Shown: positions 9,663-19,387, counted from the stretch's first letter. The stretch is DNA of 46,245 bases from Flavobacterium sp. (GCF_027490375.1 NZ_JAIXYH010000061.1:1-46245); one strand, 5' to 3'. Program-made: numbers and translations. The notes: generated from the letters alone by a model not told the origin.

Positions 9663-9889
9663 TAAGTTCTATTAAGCGATCGCTTATTATACTTAAAAAT
9701 CAGGTACAGAGAATAGCATAAAACAAGTATGCCAAATAGTGCTTGAGTGCTTAAATGAAAGGGGAAACCAACCGGGATAGGCGGGCCAGCAGGAGGAGGC
9801 GGACCACCACCGGGAGGGGCAGCTACAGCAGCGCTGCTACAAAGTAGTGCGAATAACAAAAATCCGTAAAATCGTCGCGTACTTTTCAT
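9662..9889 (-). CDS. Small Pro-rich membrane protein, PID-CTERM-like
   Basis: This 75-residue protein has an N-terminal signal-like hydrophobic segment (about 7-24). A Pro/Gly-rich stretch follows (25-44, PPGGGPPPPAGPPIPVG), then a single membrane helix (about 47-66) and a basic tail (KYNKRSLNR). This architecture recalls the tiny Bacteroidota proteins with a Pro-rich PID-CTERM sorting segment, but the Pro-Ile-Asp signature reads Pro-Ile-Pro here. The start is placed at ATG 9889, because the upstream TTG at 9898 lies inside the promoter box. Function is unknown. It is separated from the upstream outer-membrane protein gene by about 100 bases and has its own promoter box. Confidence 0.6.
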   Translation of the reverse strand: MKSTRRFYGFLLFALLCSSAAVAAPPGGGPPPPAGPPIPVGFPFHLSTQALFGILVLCYSLYLIFKYNKRSLNRT

Positions 9890-9895
9890 TGTGCA

Positions 9896-9903
9896 CAAAA
9901 ATA
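9896..9903 (-). promoter_or_regulatory. -7 promoter box of the small Pro-rich protein gene
   Basis: TATTTTTG on the minus strand fits TAnnTTTG and lies 7 bases before the ATG at 9889. The leader would be very short. No clear -33 element was found. Confidence 0.4.
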
Positions 9904-9989
9904 GAAAAATTAGCTTTGGTTGTATCTTTACAAATATTAAATCTCTGCTTTTTATTTACGAAAATAATAGACTTTTGGATTTATCCCAA

Positions 9990-12900
9990 CTAAAAATGTG
10001 CCCTTAGTTGAACCGTTCCGGTATGAATTGCAGAAGAAAATTCACTTTTTCGACCTTGGTAATTTAACGTTAGATCTAAAAAGCCCGTTAGACTTTTTTG
10101 TACCGACAACCGCCAAGTTGTATTCTGACCTGGTTGCAAAGCTTCGAGCATTTGAAAAGCCGCGGCTGTATTTGCCTCACCAATAAAGCTATTCCCAATT
10201 AAGGTAAAATCGCCGTTTGCTGTTAACTTAGTTCCTGCATTCCAATTAAAAGCCAAAGTAAGCTTTCGCTGAACCAAAGAAGCCACCGCTCCCATGCTAT
10301 TTTCCTTCTCACCGTAAGCCGTTGACAAGTCGAAATTTACGTTAGTCGAAAGCAAGTAAGAAACTTTAGGCTCGAACTCGTATCCCGTAATTTCAAAACT
10401 GCGATTCGCATAATTTTGAGCAGTGCTTTTTTGTTTATTCTGATCAACTTGAATGCTAAATAACCAAGTTTTTTGAACCAAATGCGCGTATAATAACTGC
10501 GTACCTCGCAATTTATTTTCTTGTAAACCACTGCTAATAAGCGCGATATTAGCGCTTGATGTTGCATTAAAAGTGACACTGTGGTTTTGCTTGCCGCGAT
10601 TGTAGAACAAGCTGTTTCTGAAGGTACGTGTTTGCCCAAGCACATCAGAACCCGAACTACCAAAGGGGTTTAAATCGAAATCCGAACCCGATCGCCGGAT
10701 TTTTCGCTCCGTGATAAATGAGGTTTGATTGCTTATTTTTTTAAGAAACTTCGAAAAGCCTCCCGAGCCTTTCCAAGCTGCAAAATTTAGGGTGATGTTT
10801 TGGCTGAGTCGGTTAACATGCGAAGGAACGAAAATCTGATTGGGAAGAAAAACCCGCAGGTAAATGGCCTGATCGGGAAACGGTGCAATTTCGAATTCTT
10901 CCAGTTCTTTAACACCATTATTGTTGTAATCGTTCCAAGTATATAGGCCTTGTCCGGGCTCGACTTCGATATAAGAGAATTCCTGTTGAGCTACAGTTCC
11001 CGAGCTATTTTCGTAGGTGGTTCCCAACACTAAAAGACGATTTAAAAACCTACCGTTATAGGCTATTCGGCTGTTTAAAGACGGAATGGCTACCTGCGTT
11101 TTATCTTCGAACCTAAGTTCTCGGAAACTCGCAAACAACATCAAATCCTGCTGTTCGGATTGAAAAACACGCGAACGCAATAAATACGTCAGCGATTGGT
11201 TGACTCGACTCACACGTTGATCTACCAACGAATCGTTTAAACGCAACAAAACGCCGCCTTCCACAAATACTTTTAGGCTGTCGCCCACTCCTACCCGACC
11301 GCCAAATTCGTTAAAGCGCTGACTCAAATTACTCAATTGGTTGGTAGCTTTCAACCGTTCGCTGTTGTCTTCTGCCGCATGCGTGGCATGAATCCAAACT
11401 TTTTTAGTTGGACGATACGAAATGCGACTCAAATTTCGGAGGAAACTCGAATTGGCAAAATTTGCTGTAGTTTTTAAATAGCTAAACTTCTGCGAAAACT
11501 GCCAGTTGTTAAGATTGGCTTGAGCGTCGAAGAGTTGGCGAAATCCCGAATACGAACTGCCGAACTGTAGTGTTTCAATTTTATACGTAGCGCTGCCTTT
11601 TTGGTTGAGATTGGTAGTAAAACCGGCCGACACCAATTTCTGATCGCCGAGCTGCGTACTTACGTTCCAATCGCGGTTAAACTCGATACTTACGGCTCGT
11701 TCCACCGTACGGAAACGCTCGCCGATGTATTGTGCGCCTGCAAAAACTTGCGTTTTAAACTTTCGTTTGAATAGCATTTGCGCCGCATCGATATGAAACG
11801 CTACACCGGTATTGTCGGCATCGTCTAAAGAACTGTAAAGATTTTTATCGTTCAAACTACCCGCAAATTCGGCCTGAACCGTAGTGTTTTCGCCGTTTCG
11901 ATACCCGCCCGACACCTGAACTAATTGCAATTTTTGAGGCGCAATTAACTTCACCACCGGCTCGAAACTGCCTTGTTTTACTCCGCTAATTGGCGTAACA
12001 TACACGTATATTTTTCCGGTTCCGGTAGTCGACTGCAATCGATAGTTCCCATTTCCTGAGCCAACATCGGTAAAACGAACACTAAACAGCGTGTCGTTTG
12101 GATTGGTAGAATACACGAAAATAGTAGCGTCATTCACAATTTCTTTTCGATATTGAATTTTGTTTTCATCGAAAGGTTCTTCGTTTTCAGAAGGCGCCAC
12201 CATCAACCGATCGTCATCGCCCGCATCACGTAAAACAGCTGCTTGCTCGGGAGATAAATTTTGTTGTAAGGGTTGGTTCTTTACGTCGTTTTCCGAGTAA
12301 ATTGCGCCGCTTACATTCCATTTTTCCGAGCTGTGGTTTGCACCGGCATAGGTTACCAACCTTGTGAAGTTTCGTTCGGCATACTGATATTCGACATTTA
12401 TCCGCATTTCGGATGTTATCTGAAACAGCGACGTAAACGTAATTTCGCCAGCGTTATAATCAATAACGTATTGATTGTTTTCGCCGCGTTCTAATTGAAT
12501 TCCATTCACAAAAACGCGTTCCGAACCGCTAACTACGAGTATAAATGGTTCGCCATTCGGACCTGTAAGTTTGTATGGCCCTTGATTGCCTTCGGTTCCG
12601 GTAAATGTACTTCTCGCGTAAGCGCCTCGAACCAAAGCCGCCGATGCAAACACGTCGGTGATAGCAGATTCATCGCCAAATCTAAATCCAGCGCGAACGC
12701 CTTGTACTTTTTTACTGAAATTTAAGAATCGCGACGAACGGTTTTCCAGAAATAAATCGCCCGCTCGAATGTTCCATTTACTGCCTGCGAGTTCAATAAA
12801 TATTTGATCGAATTCGTCGAGTCGTTGGCTATAGCCATTATCTTGTAAAGGAATATTGCTGTCTTGGATGCTGGCGCGCAACGAAACTTTATCGGATAGC

Positions 12901-13388
12901 TTTCCCGAAATCTGCAAATCGAGATTAGAATTTACCACCGAATTCTGATTGTTTCCAACCGTAACGCCGCGTGTAATGCTTCCGTTTGTAGACAAACCTT
13001 CAAAGGGTGTTCGCGTATTGCGAAGTGGTTCGGACTTTGCAGTGGTCGCCACGTTTCCTAACACTTTTTCTGGCGCGTAACGCACATACGATTTCGTAAG
13101 AAAATCGGGATATTTACTGTACTTCACCAAAACTTGCGTGTTTTTCAGCGACGAATCGAGAATGTAAAGACGCGCGCGGGTAAAATCGACTCGAAAAGCT
13201 TGTTCCGGTAAGGGTCTATTATTTTCGTCGTAAATTTCAAAGTCGATTTTCCGAATGCTTGTACTATCGATTTGAAGACTATCCGACTCCACAAAAAAAG
13301 TGCTTTCTCGTCGCAGCGAATATTCATTTTGTGCCGAAGACATCCAGCAACAAAAGAGCAACACTACTACAAGCCATTCCTTCTTCAT
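9990..13388 (-). CDS. Large uncharacterised outer-membrane beta-barrel protein
   Basis: This 1132-residue protein starts with a signal peptide ending near MSSAQ. The first 140 residues look like a periplasmic beta domain (FEIYDENNRPLPEQAF). A Ser/Asn-rich block then reads SITRGVTVGNNQNSVVNSNL, followed by QISGKLSDKVSLRASIQDSN. Most of the rest alternates polar and aromatic residues, as in transmembrane beta strands, and the protein ends in a strand with terminal Phe (LRAHF). A VFVNG...VIDYNAGEITFT motif lies near residue 300. I recognise the pattern as a conserved hypothetical surface or outer-membrane family of Flavobacteriia but cannot assign a function. Its start lies 172 bases downstream of the aspartate kinase stop. 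No strong TAnnTTTG box is visible between them. Confidence 0.75.
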   Translation of the reverse strand: MKKEWLVVVLLFCCWMSSAQNEYSLRRESTFFVESDSLQIDSTSIRKIDFEIYDENNRPLPEQAFRVDFTRARLYILDSSLKNTQVLVKYSKYPDFLTKSYVRYAPEKVLGNVATTAKSEPLRNTRTPFEGLSTNGSITRGVTVGNNQNSVVNSNLDLQISGKLSDKVSLRASIQDSNIPLQDNGYSQRLDEFDQIFIELAGSKWNIRAGDLFLENRSSRFLNFSKKVQGVRAGFRFGDESAITDVFASAALVRGAYARSTFTGTEGNQGPYKLTGPNGEPFILVVSGSERVFVNGIQLERGENNQYVIDYNAGEITFTSLFQITSEMRINVEYQYAERNFTRLVTYAGANHSSEKWNVSGAIYSENDVKNQPLQQNLSPEQAAVLRDAGDDDRLMVAPSENEEPFDENKIQYRKEIVNDATIFVYSTNPNDTLFSVRFTDVGSGNGNYRLQSTTGTGKIYVYVTPISGVKQGSFEPVVKLIAPQKLQLVQVSGGYRNGENTTVQAEFAGSLNDKNLYSSLDDADNTGVAFHIDAAQMLFKRKFKTQVFAGAQYIGERFRTVERAVSIEFNRDWNVSTQLGDQKLVSAGFTTNLNQKGSATYKIETLQFGSSYSGFRQLFDAQANLNNWQFSQKFSYLKTTANFANSSFLRNLSRISYRPTKKVWIHATHAAEDNSERLKATNQLSNLSQRFNEFGGRVGVGDSLKVFVEGGVLLRLNDSLVDQRVSRVNQSLTYLLRSRVFQSEQQDLMLFASFRELRFEDKTQVAIPSLNSRIAYNGRFLNRLLVLGTTYENSSGTVAQQEFSYIEVEPGQGLYTWNDYNNNGVKELEEFEIAPFPDQAIYLRVFLPNQIFVPSHVNRLSQNITLNFAAWKGSGGFSKFLKKISNQTSFITERKIRRSGSDFDLNPFGSSGSDVLGQTRTFRNSLFYNRGKQNHSVTFNATSSANIALISSGLQENKLRGTQLLYAHLVQKTWLFSIQVDQNKQKSTAQNYANRSFEITGYEFEPKVSYLLSTNVNFDLSTAYGEKENSMGAVASLVQRKLTLAFNWNAGTKLTANGDFTLIGNSFIGEANTAAAFQMLEALQPGQNTTWRLSVQKSLTGFLDLTLNYQGRKSEFSSAIHTGTVQLRAHF

Positions 13389-13560
13389 GAATAGTCGATT
13401 ATCCGCTTGGATTTAGTTTTGAAAACGCCGAATTGAACGTGCATTTTCTACACCGATGAGCGAAACCATTGATTACAAACGTCAAAAGAACGAATTCATT
13501 TTTAGTGATTCGCATTTTTACGTTGTAGAATACCGATTTTCCAGAAAGACGCTTGAGTGG

Positions 13561-14814
13561 CTATTCTTTCGTTACGATTTGAATAGTCTCCCGACTGGCT
13601 TGCTTAATCATCACGGTTTTTCCTGCAGTTACTTCTGCGGCAGCTTCTTCGGTAAAGTGACGAATGGTGTAAAGCGAAACGTTTTCGTTGTAATACACTT
13701 TAAATTGCTTAGAAAGCTCGGCGCGAAGTTTTTGAAAGTTGTCGAATTTATCTTCCAAACACAGTGAGAATGAAATCGCAGAGTTTTGAATTAAACTGAC
13801 CTTCATTTTGTACTTATGAAGAAGTGCAAACACGCCTGCAATGTGATCTTCCATGATGAAAGAAAAATCTAAAGAAGAAAGCGAAATTAAATATTGGTTT
13901 TTCTTTACAATAAAGCACGGCATGCTTGGAATCAAGTCTTTTCCTTTTGCTACAGTAGTTCCGGGCAATAACGGATTTACAAACGACTTTACGTGTAACG
14001 GAATTTCTTTGCGTTGTAGCGGTTGCAGCGTTTTTGGGTGAATTACGGTAGCGCCGTAAAACGCCAATTCGATTGCTTCGCGATACGAAATTTGTTGCAG
14101 CATTTGCGCATTTTCAAAATATCGCGGATCGGCGTTTAGAACTCCAGGAACATCTTTCCAAATGGTAACCGATTGTACGTTCAAACAATAAGCAAAGATG
14201 GCCGCGGTATAATCGGAGCCTTCGCGACCTAAGGTAGTTGTGAAGTTATTGTCGTCGGCGCCCAAGAATCCTTGCGTAACGTAGGTTCCGTACTGACTTA
14301 TTTTTACGGCAATTTGGCGTTGAGTGGTATCCCAATCTACTGTTGCATCGCGGTAATTATTGTCGGTTGCAATTAATTCGCGTACATCGAGCCAAGTATT
14401 TCTAATATCAGATTCAGCAAGGAAATATGATAAAATTGCCGAAGAAATTAATTCTCCAAAACTCACAATCTGATCGTACACATAGTTGTAGTTTGAAGAT
14501 TTATTGGATTTTAAGAAATCAGACAAATCATTGAAAAGCGCGTTAACTTTTTGATGCGCTGCGTGATTGCTATCGGGAAATAAATCGTTTAGAATATCAA
14601 AATGGTATTTCTTGACGTCGTTGAGTACGCTTTCGAGTTCGCCAGACTGAGAAATATAATTTTTGACAACTACCTCTAAGGCATTCGTTGTTTTTCCCAT
14701 CGCCGAAACTACAATTAAAGTGTCTGTTGCACCTACTTGTTGCAAAACGCTCACAACGTTTCTTACCGATGCGGCGTCTTTTACAGAAGCACCGCCAAAT
14801 TTGAATACTTTCAT
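13561..14814 (-). CDS. lysC: Aspartate kinase (monofunctional)
   Basis: This 417-residue enzyme phosphorylates aspartate, the first step toward lysine, threonine, methionine and diaminopimelate. It shows the amino-acid kinase fold motifs KFGGASV (5-11), SFGELISS (118-125), TTLGREGSDYTA (193-204) and WKDVPGVLNADPR (219-231). A C-terminal regulatory ACT-like region runs from about 300 onward. There is no fused homoserine dehydrogenase domain. The gene is divergently oriented to fbp across a 303-base gap, which holds its promoter box and nothing else recognisable. The symbol lysC is given for function; other aspartokinase paralogues may exist outside the window. Confidence 0.93.
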   Translation of the reverse strand: MKVFKFGGASVKDAASVRNVVSVLQQVGATDTLIVVSAMGKTTNALEVVVKNYISQSGELESVLNDVKKYHFDILNDLFPDSNHAAHQKVNALFNDLSDFLKSNKSSNYNYVYDQIVSFGELISSAILSYFLAESDIRNTWLDVRELIATDNNYRDATVDWDTTQRQIAVKISQYGTYVTQGFLGADDNNFTTTLGREGSDYTAAIFAYCLNVQSVTIWKDVPGVLNADPRYFENAQMLQQISYREAIELAFYGATVIHPKTLQPLQRKEIPLHVKSFVNPLLPGTTVAKGKDLIPSMPCFIVKKNQYLISLSSLDFSFIMEDHIAGVFALLHKYKMKVSLIQNSAISFSLCLEDKFDNFQKLRAELSKQFKVYYNENVSLYTIRHFTEEAAAEVTAGKTVMIKQASRETIQIVTKE

Positions 14815-14877
14815 GTTTTAGAATGCTGCTTTTGCCGTTTTGCAGCAGATTAAATAACGGCTTTAAGAATTGAGCGG

Positions 14878-14885
14878 CAAATATA
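14878..14885 (-). promoter_or_regulatory. -7 promoter box of aspartate kinase
   Basis: TATATTTG on the minus strand fits TAnnTTTG, about 64 bases upstream of the ATG. The leader contains a small GCTGC/GCAGC inverted repeat (14824-14845) of uncertain meaning. Confidence 0.55.
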
Positions 14886-15117
14886 CGGTTTGTAGCAATT
14901 TTGAGTGAAAAAATGGAGCTATTACTGCTGATATTTGTAAGCTAAAGCTGAAAAATTATGATTTCACAGGAACTCTTTTAAAACGAATTGTCGTCGGAAA
15001 GTATACAAACAATCTATTTCGTCGCTTCTTCAACAAAAACAAGCTTTTCTTTATGCTGTTTTCGAGGCATAAGTGGTATAAATTGCGATATTTGCACCCA
15101 ACTACAACGATTTCGCC

Positions 15118-16128
15118 ATGGAAGAACGCAACAAAACGCTCGGAGAATTTATTATTGAAAAACAAGCTGAATTTAAGTATTCGTCGGGCGAGCTTTCCCG
15201 AATCATCAACTCTATTCGATTAGCGGCAAAAGTCGTTAATTATAAAGTTAACAAGGCCGGATTGGTGGATATTGTTGGTGCGGCTGGCGAGCAGAATATC
15301 CAAGGTGAAGATCAACAAAAACTCGACGTTTACGCCAATAACATCTTCATTCAAACTCTGATAAATCGAGAAATTGTTTGCGGAATTGCCTCGGAAGAGA
15401 ACGACGATTTTATTACCGTTGCCGGACCCGACAACAACCACAATAGCAAATACGTAGTTTTAATGGATCCGCTCGATGGCAGCAGCAACATCGATGTAAA
15501 CGTTTCTGTTGGAACAATTTTTTCGGTATTTCGTCGCGTAACACCTATTGGAACGCCTGTTACCCTTGAAGATTTTTTACAACCCGGAACTATGCAAGTT
15601 GCCGCGGGTTACGTCATTTACGGAACTTCGACTATGCTGGTGTACACTACTGGGCACGGTGTTAACGGATTTACACTCAATCCGGCTATCGGAACTTTTT
15701 ATTTATCGCATCCCAACATGCAATTCAAACCCGACGGAACAATCTATTCGATTAACGAAGGAAATTACGTCCACTTTCCGCAAGGCGTTAAAGATTACAT
15801 CAAATACTGTCAGTTGGAAGAAGGCGACCGCCCGTACACCTCACGTTACATCGGCAGTTTGGTTTCCGATATTCACAGAAACATGATTAAAGGCGGAATT
15901 TATATTTACCCAACGAGCTCCAAAGCACCGAAAGGGAAATTGCGCTTGCTATACGAATGCAACCCCATGGCATTTATTGCCGAACAAGCCGGCGGAAAAG
16001 CATCGGATGGCTTTACGCGAATTTTAGAAATTAAACCTACCGAACTGCATCAGCGCGTGCCGTTTTTCTGCGGAAGCTATAATATGGTTACGAAAGCCGA
16101 AGAATTTATGGCCAAAGCAAAAAAATAA
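15118..16128 (+). CDS. fbp: Fructose-1,6-bisphosphatase class 1
   Basis: This 336-residue gluconeogenic enzyme hydrolyses fructose-1,6-bisphosphate to fructose-6-phosphate. The metal-binding DPLDGSSN motif lies at 117-124, preceded by SEEND (92-96). The sugar-phosphate-binding C-terminal half includes [13 protein letters not shown] and the block around [19 protein letters not shown]. The length matches class 1 enzymes. The ATG at 15118 is the natural family start. A bidirectional terminator follows 17 bases after the stop and separates it from the convergent TerB-like gene. Confidence 0.96.
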   Translation: MEERNKTLGEFIIEKQAEFKYSSGELSRIINSIRLAAKVVNYKVNKAGLVDIVGAAGEQNIQGEDQQKLDVYANNIFIQTLINREIVCGIASEENDDFITVAGPDNNHNSKYVVLMDPLDGSSNIDVNVSVGTIFSVFRRVTPIGTPVTLEDFLQPGTMQVAAGYVIYGTSTMLVYTTGHGVNGFTLNPAIGTFYLSHPNMQFKPDGTIYSINEGNYVHFPQGVKDYIKYCQLEEGDRPYTSRYIGSLVSDIHRNMIKGGIYIYPTSSKAPKGKLRLLYECNPMAFIAEQAGGKASDGFTRILEIKPTELHQRVPFFCGSYNMVTKAEEFMAKAKK

Positions 16129-16145
16129 ACGAAAGTAAACTACAT

Positions 16146-16178
16146 AAAAAAATCCGACTGTAGTGTCGGATTTTTTTT
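16146..16178. terminator. Bidirectional terminator between fbp and the TerB-like gene
   Basis: A TCCGAC/GTCGGA stem with a 6-base loop is flanked by seven As and eight Ts, so it can serve both convergent genes. Confidence 0.9.
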
Positions 16179-16193
16179 ATGGGATGGCTCGAC

Positions 16194-16625
16194 TTATTTA
16201 TTCATGTGTTGCATCTCGTAAACAAAAGTGTCTAAATCGACTGTTAACACCAATAACGATAAAGCTTTGTCGACAATATACTTCACGTTGCCCGGTGTAA
16301 AACCAAGTGCGAGTGCAAAGCGTGTAAGAATTTCCTTTTGTTTCGGTCCGGCTTCGTTGTGCGCATAAACCATTCTGCTCAAATCGTAAAGACGCTCCAA
16401 ACGTTGTGTGTGCAAATACGGCGGATTAATCGGGTATTTAAACGGATTGGCAACGATCTCCGCATACTCATCTGCCGAAATCTCTAATTGATTCGCAAGC
16501 TTATCTAAAAATGCTTTTTCTTCGGTATCCAACACGCCGTCTTCCATGGCAACGCGTACAATCGAGGCAAAATGACCCTTATTTCGGTCTTTAAACCCAC
16601 TATCGAATAAATCTGAAATCGACAT
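16194..16625 (-). CDS. TerB-like domain protein
   Basis: This all-helical, acidic 143-residue protein has the TerB/DjlA N-terminal-like pattern. An early helix FASIVRVAMEDGVLDTEEKA (19-38) is followed by a fold of short helices. Acidic residues in DGVLDTEE could bind metal. TerB-family proteins are associated with tellurite resistance and stress responses, but in Flavobacteriia solitary copies like this one have no established role. It has its own promoter box at 16649-16656 and runs convergently to fbp. Domain call is fair; function is unknown. Confidence 0.75.
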   Translation of the reverse strand: MSISDLFDSGFKDRNKGHFASIVRVAMEDGVLDTEEKAFLDKLANQLEISADEYAEIVANPFKYPINPPYLHTQRLERLYDLSRMVYAHNEAGPKQKEILTRFALALGFTPGNVKYIVDKALSLLVLTVDLDTFVYEMQHMNK

Positions 16626-16648
16626 ACTTAAAATTTTGTGTTATCCGA

Positions 16649-16656
16649 CAAATATA
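16649..16656 (-). promoter_or_regulatory. -7 promoter box of the TerB-like gene
   Basis: TATATTTG on the minus strand fits TAnnTTTG, 23 bases upstream of the ATG at 16625. Confidence 0.6.
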
Positions 16657-16791
16657 AACGATTTTAACGGGCAGGCTAACGAAGTTTAACCGAGGTTTAG
16701 CATAATTTTTAATTCAATTCGCGTAGAATAAAATCGACTATTTTTCCGCAATCCGAGATTTTTGTAAGTTTACCTCCCAACTACTACTGAA

Positions 16792-17379
16792 ATGACCGAT
16801 TTTCTCGTTTTTTTTGAGATTGGCCTCCGCCATGTGCTCGACGTAAATGCCTACGATCACGTACTGTTTCTCATCGCACTAACTATTCCCTATTCGTTTT
16901 CCGACTGGAAACGCGTGCTGCTACTCGTGACCTTCTTTACAATTGGTCACACACTTTCGCTGTTGTGTTCCGTTTTGGGATTAATAGCTATCAGAGTTGA
17001 CGTTATCGAGTTCTTAATTCCAGTAACCATTTGTATCACAGCACTTTTTCATCTTTTTACAGCCGGAAAAAACTCAAAAAAAGAAAGCATTTCTGTGGTT
17101 TCTATCATAACCGTGGTTTTTGGTTTAATTCACGGATTGGGATTTTCGAATTACTTTAACGGCTTATTGCCCGGAAAACCTTCCGAAAAAATACTTCCTT
17201 CTCTCGAATTTGCACTGGGTATCGAAGCCGCACAGATCATCGTTGTTTTAGTGGTGCTTGTACTCGCGTACATCGTACAAACCTTCTTCCGATTTTCCAA
17301 AAGAGACTGGTGTTTAACGGGTTCTGCATTTGTTTTAGGAGTTGTACTTCCTATGCTAATCGCAGCAAAATTTTGGTAG
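16792..17379 (+). CDS. HupE/UreJ family integral membrane protein
   Basis: This 195-residue protein has about six hydrophobic helices. It carries the family-conserved GLRHVLDVNAYDHVLFLIAL (12-31), FFTIGHTLSL and GLIHGLGFS segments. The conserved His and Asp residues lie in or next to helices and are thought to bind a metal, nickel or cobalt in characterised HupE/UreJ proteins. No hydrogenase or urease gene is in the window, so the cargo is open; many Bacteroidota carry this gene without those enzymes. It opens a run of three same-strand genes: dCMP deaminase starts 26 bases on, and the protease overlaps that gene. Confidence 0.85.
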   Translation: MTDFLVFFEIGLRHVLDVNAYDHVLFLIALTIPYSFSDWKRVLLLVTFFTIGHTLSLLCSVLGLIAIRVDVIEFLIPVTICITALFHLFTAGKNSKKESISVVSIITVVFGLIHGLGFSNYFNGLLPGKPSEKILPSLEFALGIEAAQIIVVLVVLVLAYIVQTFFRFSKRDWCLTGSAFVLGVVLPMLIAAKFW

Positions 17380-17405
17380 CTTTACGCTGAGAAAATTCGT
17401 TTCCG

Positions 17406-17840
17406 TTGAATACAGAAAAAATTAACAAATACGACAAAGCTTATCTGCGAATTGCTTCGGAATGGAGCAAGCTGTCGTATTGCAAACGCAAAAAAGTTGG
17501 CGCTATCATCGTGAAAGACCGAATGATTATCTCCGATGGTTACAACGGTACGCCTAGCGGATTTGAAAATTGCTGCGAAGACGATGAAGGGCTAACCAAA
17601 TGGTATGTCTTGCACGCCGAAGCCAACGCAATTTTGAAAGTCGCACGATCTACACAAACCTGCGACGGCGCCACGCTCTACATAACGTTGTCGCCTTGCA
17701 AAGAGTGTAGTAAACTCATTCATCAAGCCGGAATTAAGCGCGTAGTGTACCAAAACGGATACCGAGACGATGCCGGACTCCAATTTCTTGAGCGCGCTGG
17801 TGTCGACATCATTCAAATAGAAGACTTCTCCGAATTATGA
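17406..17840 (+). CDS. dCMP deaminase family protein
   Basis: This 144-residue zinc-dependent cytidine/deoxycytidylate deaminase has ligands H70 and catalytic E72 in VLHAEANA, with C98 and C101 in SPCKEC. It deaminates dCMP to dUMP for dTTP synthesis. The only workable start is TTG at 17406. The upstream in-frame stop is TGA at 17388-17390, and the first internal Met (M40) lies beyond conserved sequence. It overlaps the downstream protease gene by 4 bases (ATGA), which indicates translational coupling. The family and catalytic motif are clear. The dCMP rather than free-base substrate is inferred from similarity in length and the YNGTPSGFENC segment. Confidence 0.9.
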   Translation: MNTEKINKYDKAYLRIASEWSKLSYCKRKKVGAIIVKDRMIISDGYNGTPSGFENCCEDDEGLTKWYVLHAEANAILKVARSTQTCDGATLYITLSPCKECSKLIHQAGIKRVVYQNGYRDDAGLQFLERAGVDIIQIEDFSEL

Positions 17841-19387
17841 AAATTTCTAAAGTTTACGTTCCCGTAGTATTGTTTGCTGTGCTGGTGTTGGGGATTTTAC
17901 TGGGTACAATTTTAGACTTTCCCAACAAACCAAATTCACTTTCGTCGAAAGATAAAATCGATCGTTTACTACAAGTTATTGGCAACGAATACGTTGATAG
18001 CGTTGCAACCGATACACTTGTCGATAAAGCCATCAGTCAGCTATTGCAACAACTCGATCCGCATTCGGTTTACATCAATGCGTCTGAAATGACACAGGTG
18101 AGCGAAGAACTCAGCGGCAATTTTGTCGGAATCGGAATTTCGTTCATGATGCTAAAAGACACCGTAACGGTCACTAAAACGCTCGACGGCGGACCAGCAC
18201 TCGCAGCCGGACTAAAAGCCGGTGATAAAATTCTCTTCGAAGGAAAAAACAAACTCTACGGACGAAAACTCGCAACCGACTCCCTATTTAAATACCTCAA
18301 AGGCGAGCCCAATAGCGAAGTTCGTTTGAAAGTATTCCGAAAAAGCCAAAACAAAATCTTGAACTTTCAGTTTAAGCGGCAGCAGGTTCATATTTCCAGC
18401 ATCGAAGCCGAGGTACTCCTACCCAACCGAACTGCCTACATCAAAATCTCAAAGTTTGCCGAAGATACGGCGGCCGAATTTTCTGCTGCTCTGAAAAAAC
18501 TTCTCCGTCAAGGCGCAACTTCACTAATCATCGATTTGCGCGGCAACGGAGGTGGCTACATGGAACAGGCTGTTTCGATTGCCGACGAATTGCTTCAAAA
18601 AGATTTGCTGATCGTTTACACCAAAGCAAAAGACGGCAAGAAAGAAAGCAGTATTGCCAAAAGCGGCGGACTATTCGAAAAAGGAAAACTATCCGTTTTA
18701 ATTGATGAATACAGCGCTTCTGCTAGCGAAATTATTGCCGGCGCAATACAAGATAACGACCGCGGAACGATTATCGGCCGACGTTCGTTCGGAAAAGGCT
18801 TGGTGCAACGTGAAATTGGTTTCGAAGACGGATCGGCCGTGCGACTCACCATTGCGAGATACTACACGCCAACCGGACGAAGCATTCAAGGTCCCTACAG
18901 CAAAGGAACCGAAGCCTATTACGAAAGTTTTGAAGATCGGTTAAGCAACGGCGAACTTTTTGTGAAAGACTCGATCAAACTAAGTAAACTCGAAAAGTTC
19001 AAGACTCCAAAAGGAAAAATTGTGTACGGCGGTGGAGGCATCGTTCCCGATGTTTTTGTGGCGCTCGATTCAAATCTCGATAAAGAACGGTTGCTCTTGT
19101 TGTTGCAATCGCCTATTCCTGGAAATTTTCTTTTCGAGAAGTGGGACGGCTTTAAATACGATCGGTCAAAAATTACGGCATTGCCGGTAAACGAGCGCTT
19201 CGTAACCGATTTTATAACCTACGCCAACGAAAACGGATTCGAGTTAAAAACCGATGCTTCCGACCGAGCGCGCATTGGCACCTACTTGCAAGCCGAGAAA
19301 ATCCGTTTGTTGCAAGGCGACACAGCTTATTGGCAATTCATACTGCCGCAAATCCCGATGATTCAAGCCGCAGGAATTTCGAACTAG
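17837..19387 (+). CDS. C-terminal processing peptidase, S41 family
   Basis: This 516-residue protein has an N-terminal signal anchor (about 7-27) and a PDZ domain (about 85-165). The S41 catalytic domain holds a Ser-Lys dyad, S295 in YSASASEIIAG and K320 in SFGKGLVQ, with the supporting Q324. The spacing is exactly that of Prc/CtpA. Such proteases cleave exported proteins near their C-termini in the periplasm. A variable C-terminal tail of about 130 residues follows. The start overlaps the stop of the dCMP deaminase. Its stop codon is followed at once by a GC-rich island and the repeat-packed intergenic region, with no conventional terminator. Confidence 0.92.
   Translation: MKISKVYVPVVLFAVLVLGILLGTILDFPNKPNSLSSKDKIDRLLQVIGNEYVDSVATDTLVDKAISQLLQQLDPHSVYINASEMTQVSEELSGNFVGIGISFMMLKDTVTVTKTLDGGPALAAGLKAGDKILFEGKNKLYGRKLATDSLFKYLKGEPNSEVRLKVFRKSQNKILNFQFKRQQVHISSIEAEVLLPNRTAYIKISKFAEDTAAEFSAALKKLLRQGATSLIIDLRGNGGGYMEQAVSIADELLQKDLLIVYTKAKDGKKESSIAKSGGLFEKGKLSVLIDEYSASASEIIAGAIQDNDRGTIIGRRSFGKGLVQREIGFEDGSAVRLTIARYYTPTGRSIQGPYSKGTEAYYESFEDRLSNGELFVKDSIKLSKLEKFKTPKGKIVYGGGGIVPDVFVALDSNLDKERLLLLLQSPIPGNFLFEKWDGFKYDRSKITALPVNERFVTDFITYANENGFELKTDASDRARIGTYLQAEKIRLLQGDTAYWQFILPQIPMIQAAGISN

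Noticed and set aside
9911..9918. Plus-strand TAGCTTTG box
   Set aside because: No plus-strand gene follows it; the motif is short enough to occur by chance.
13456..13767. Plus-strand open frame overlapping the 3' end of aspartate kinase
   Set aside because: Most of it is antisense to conserved aspartokinase codons and it resembles no family.
15089..15096. Possible -7 promoter box of fbp (GATATTTG)
   Set aside because: It departs from TAnnTTTG at the first base and lacks a -33 element at proper spacing, so it is not listed as a feature.
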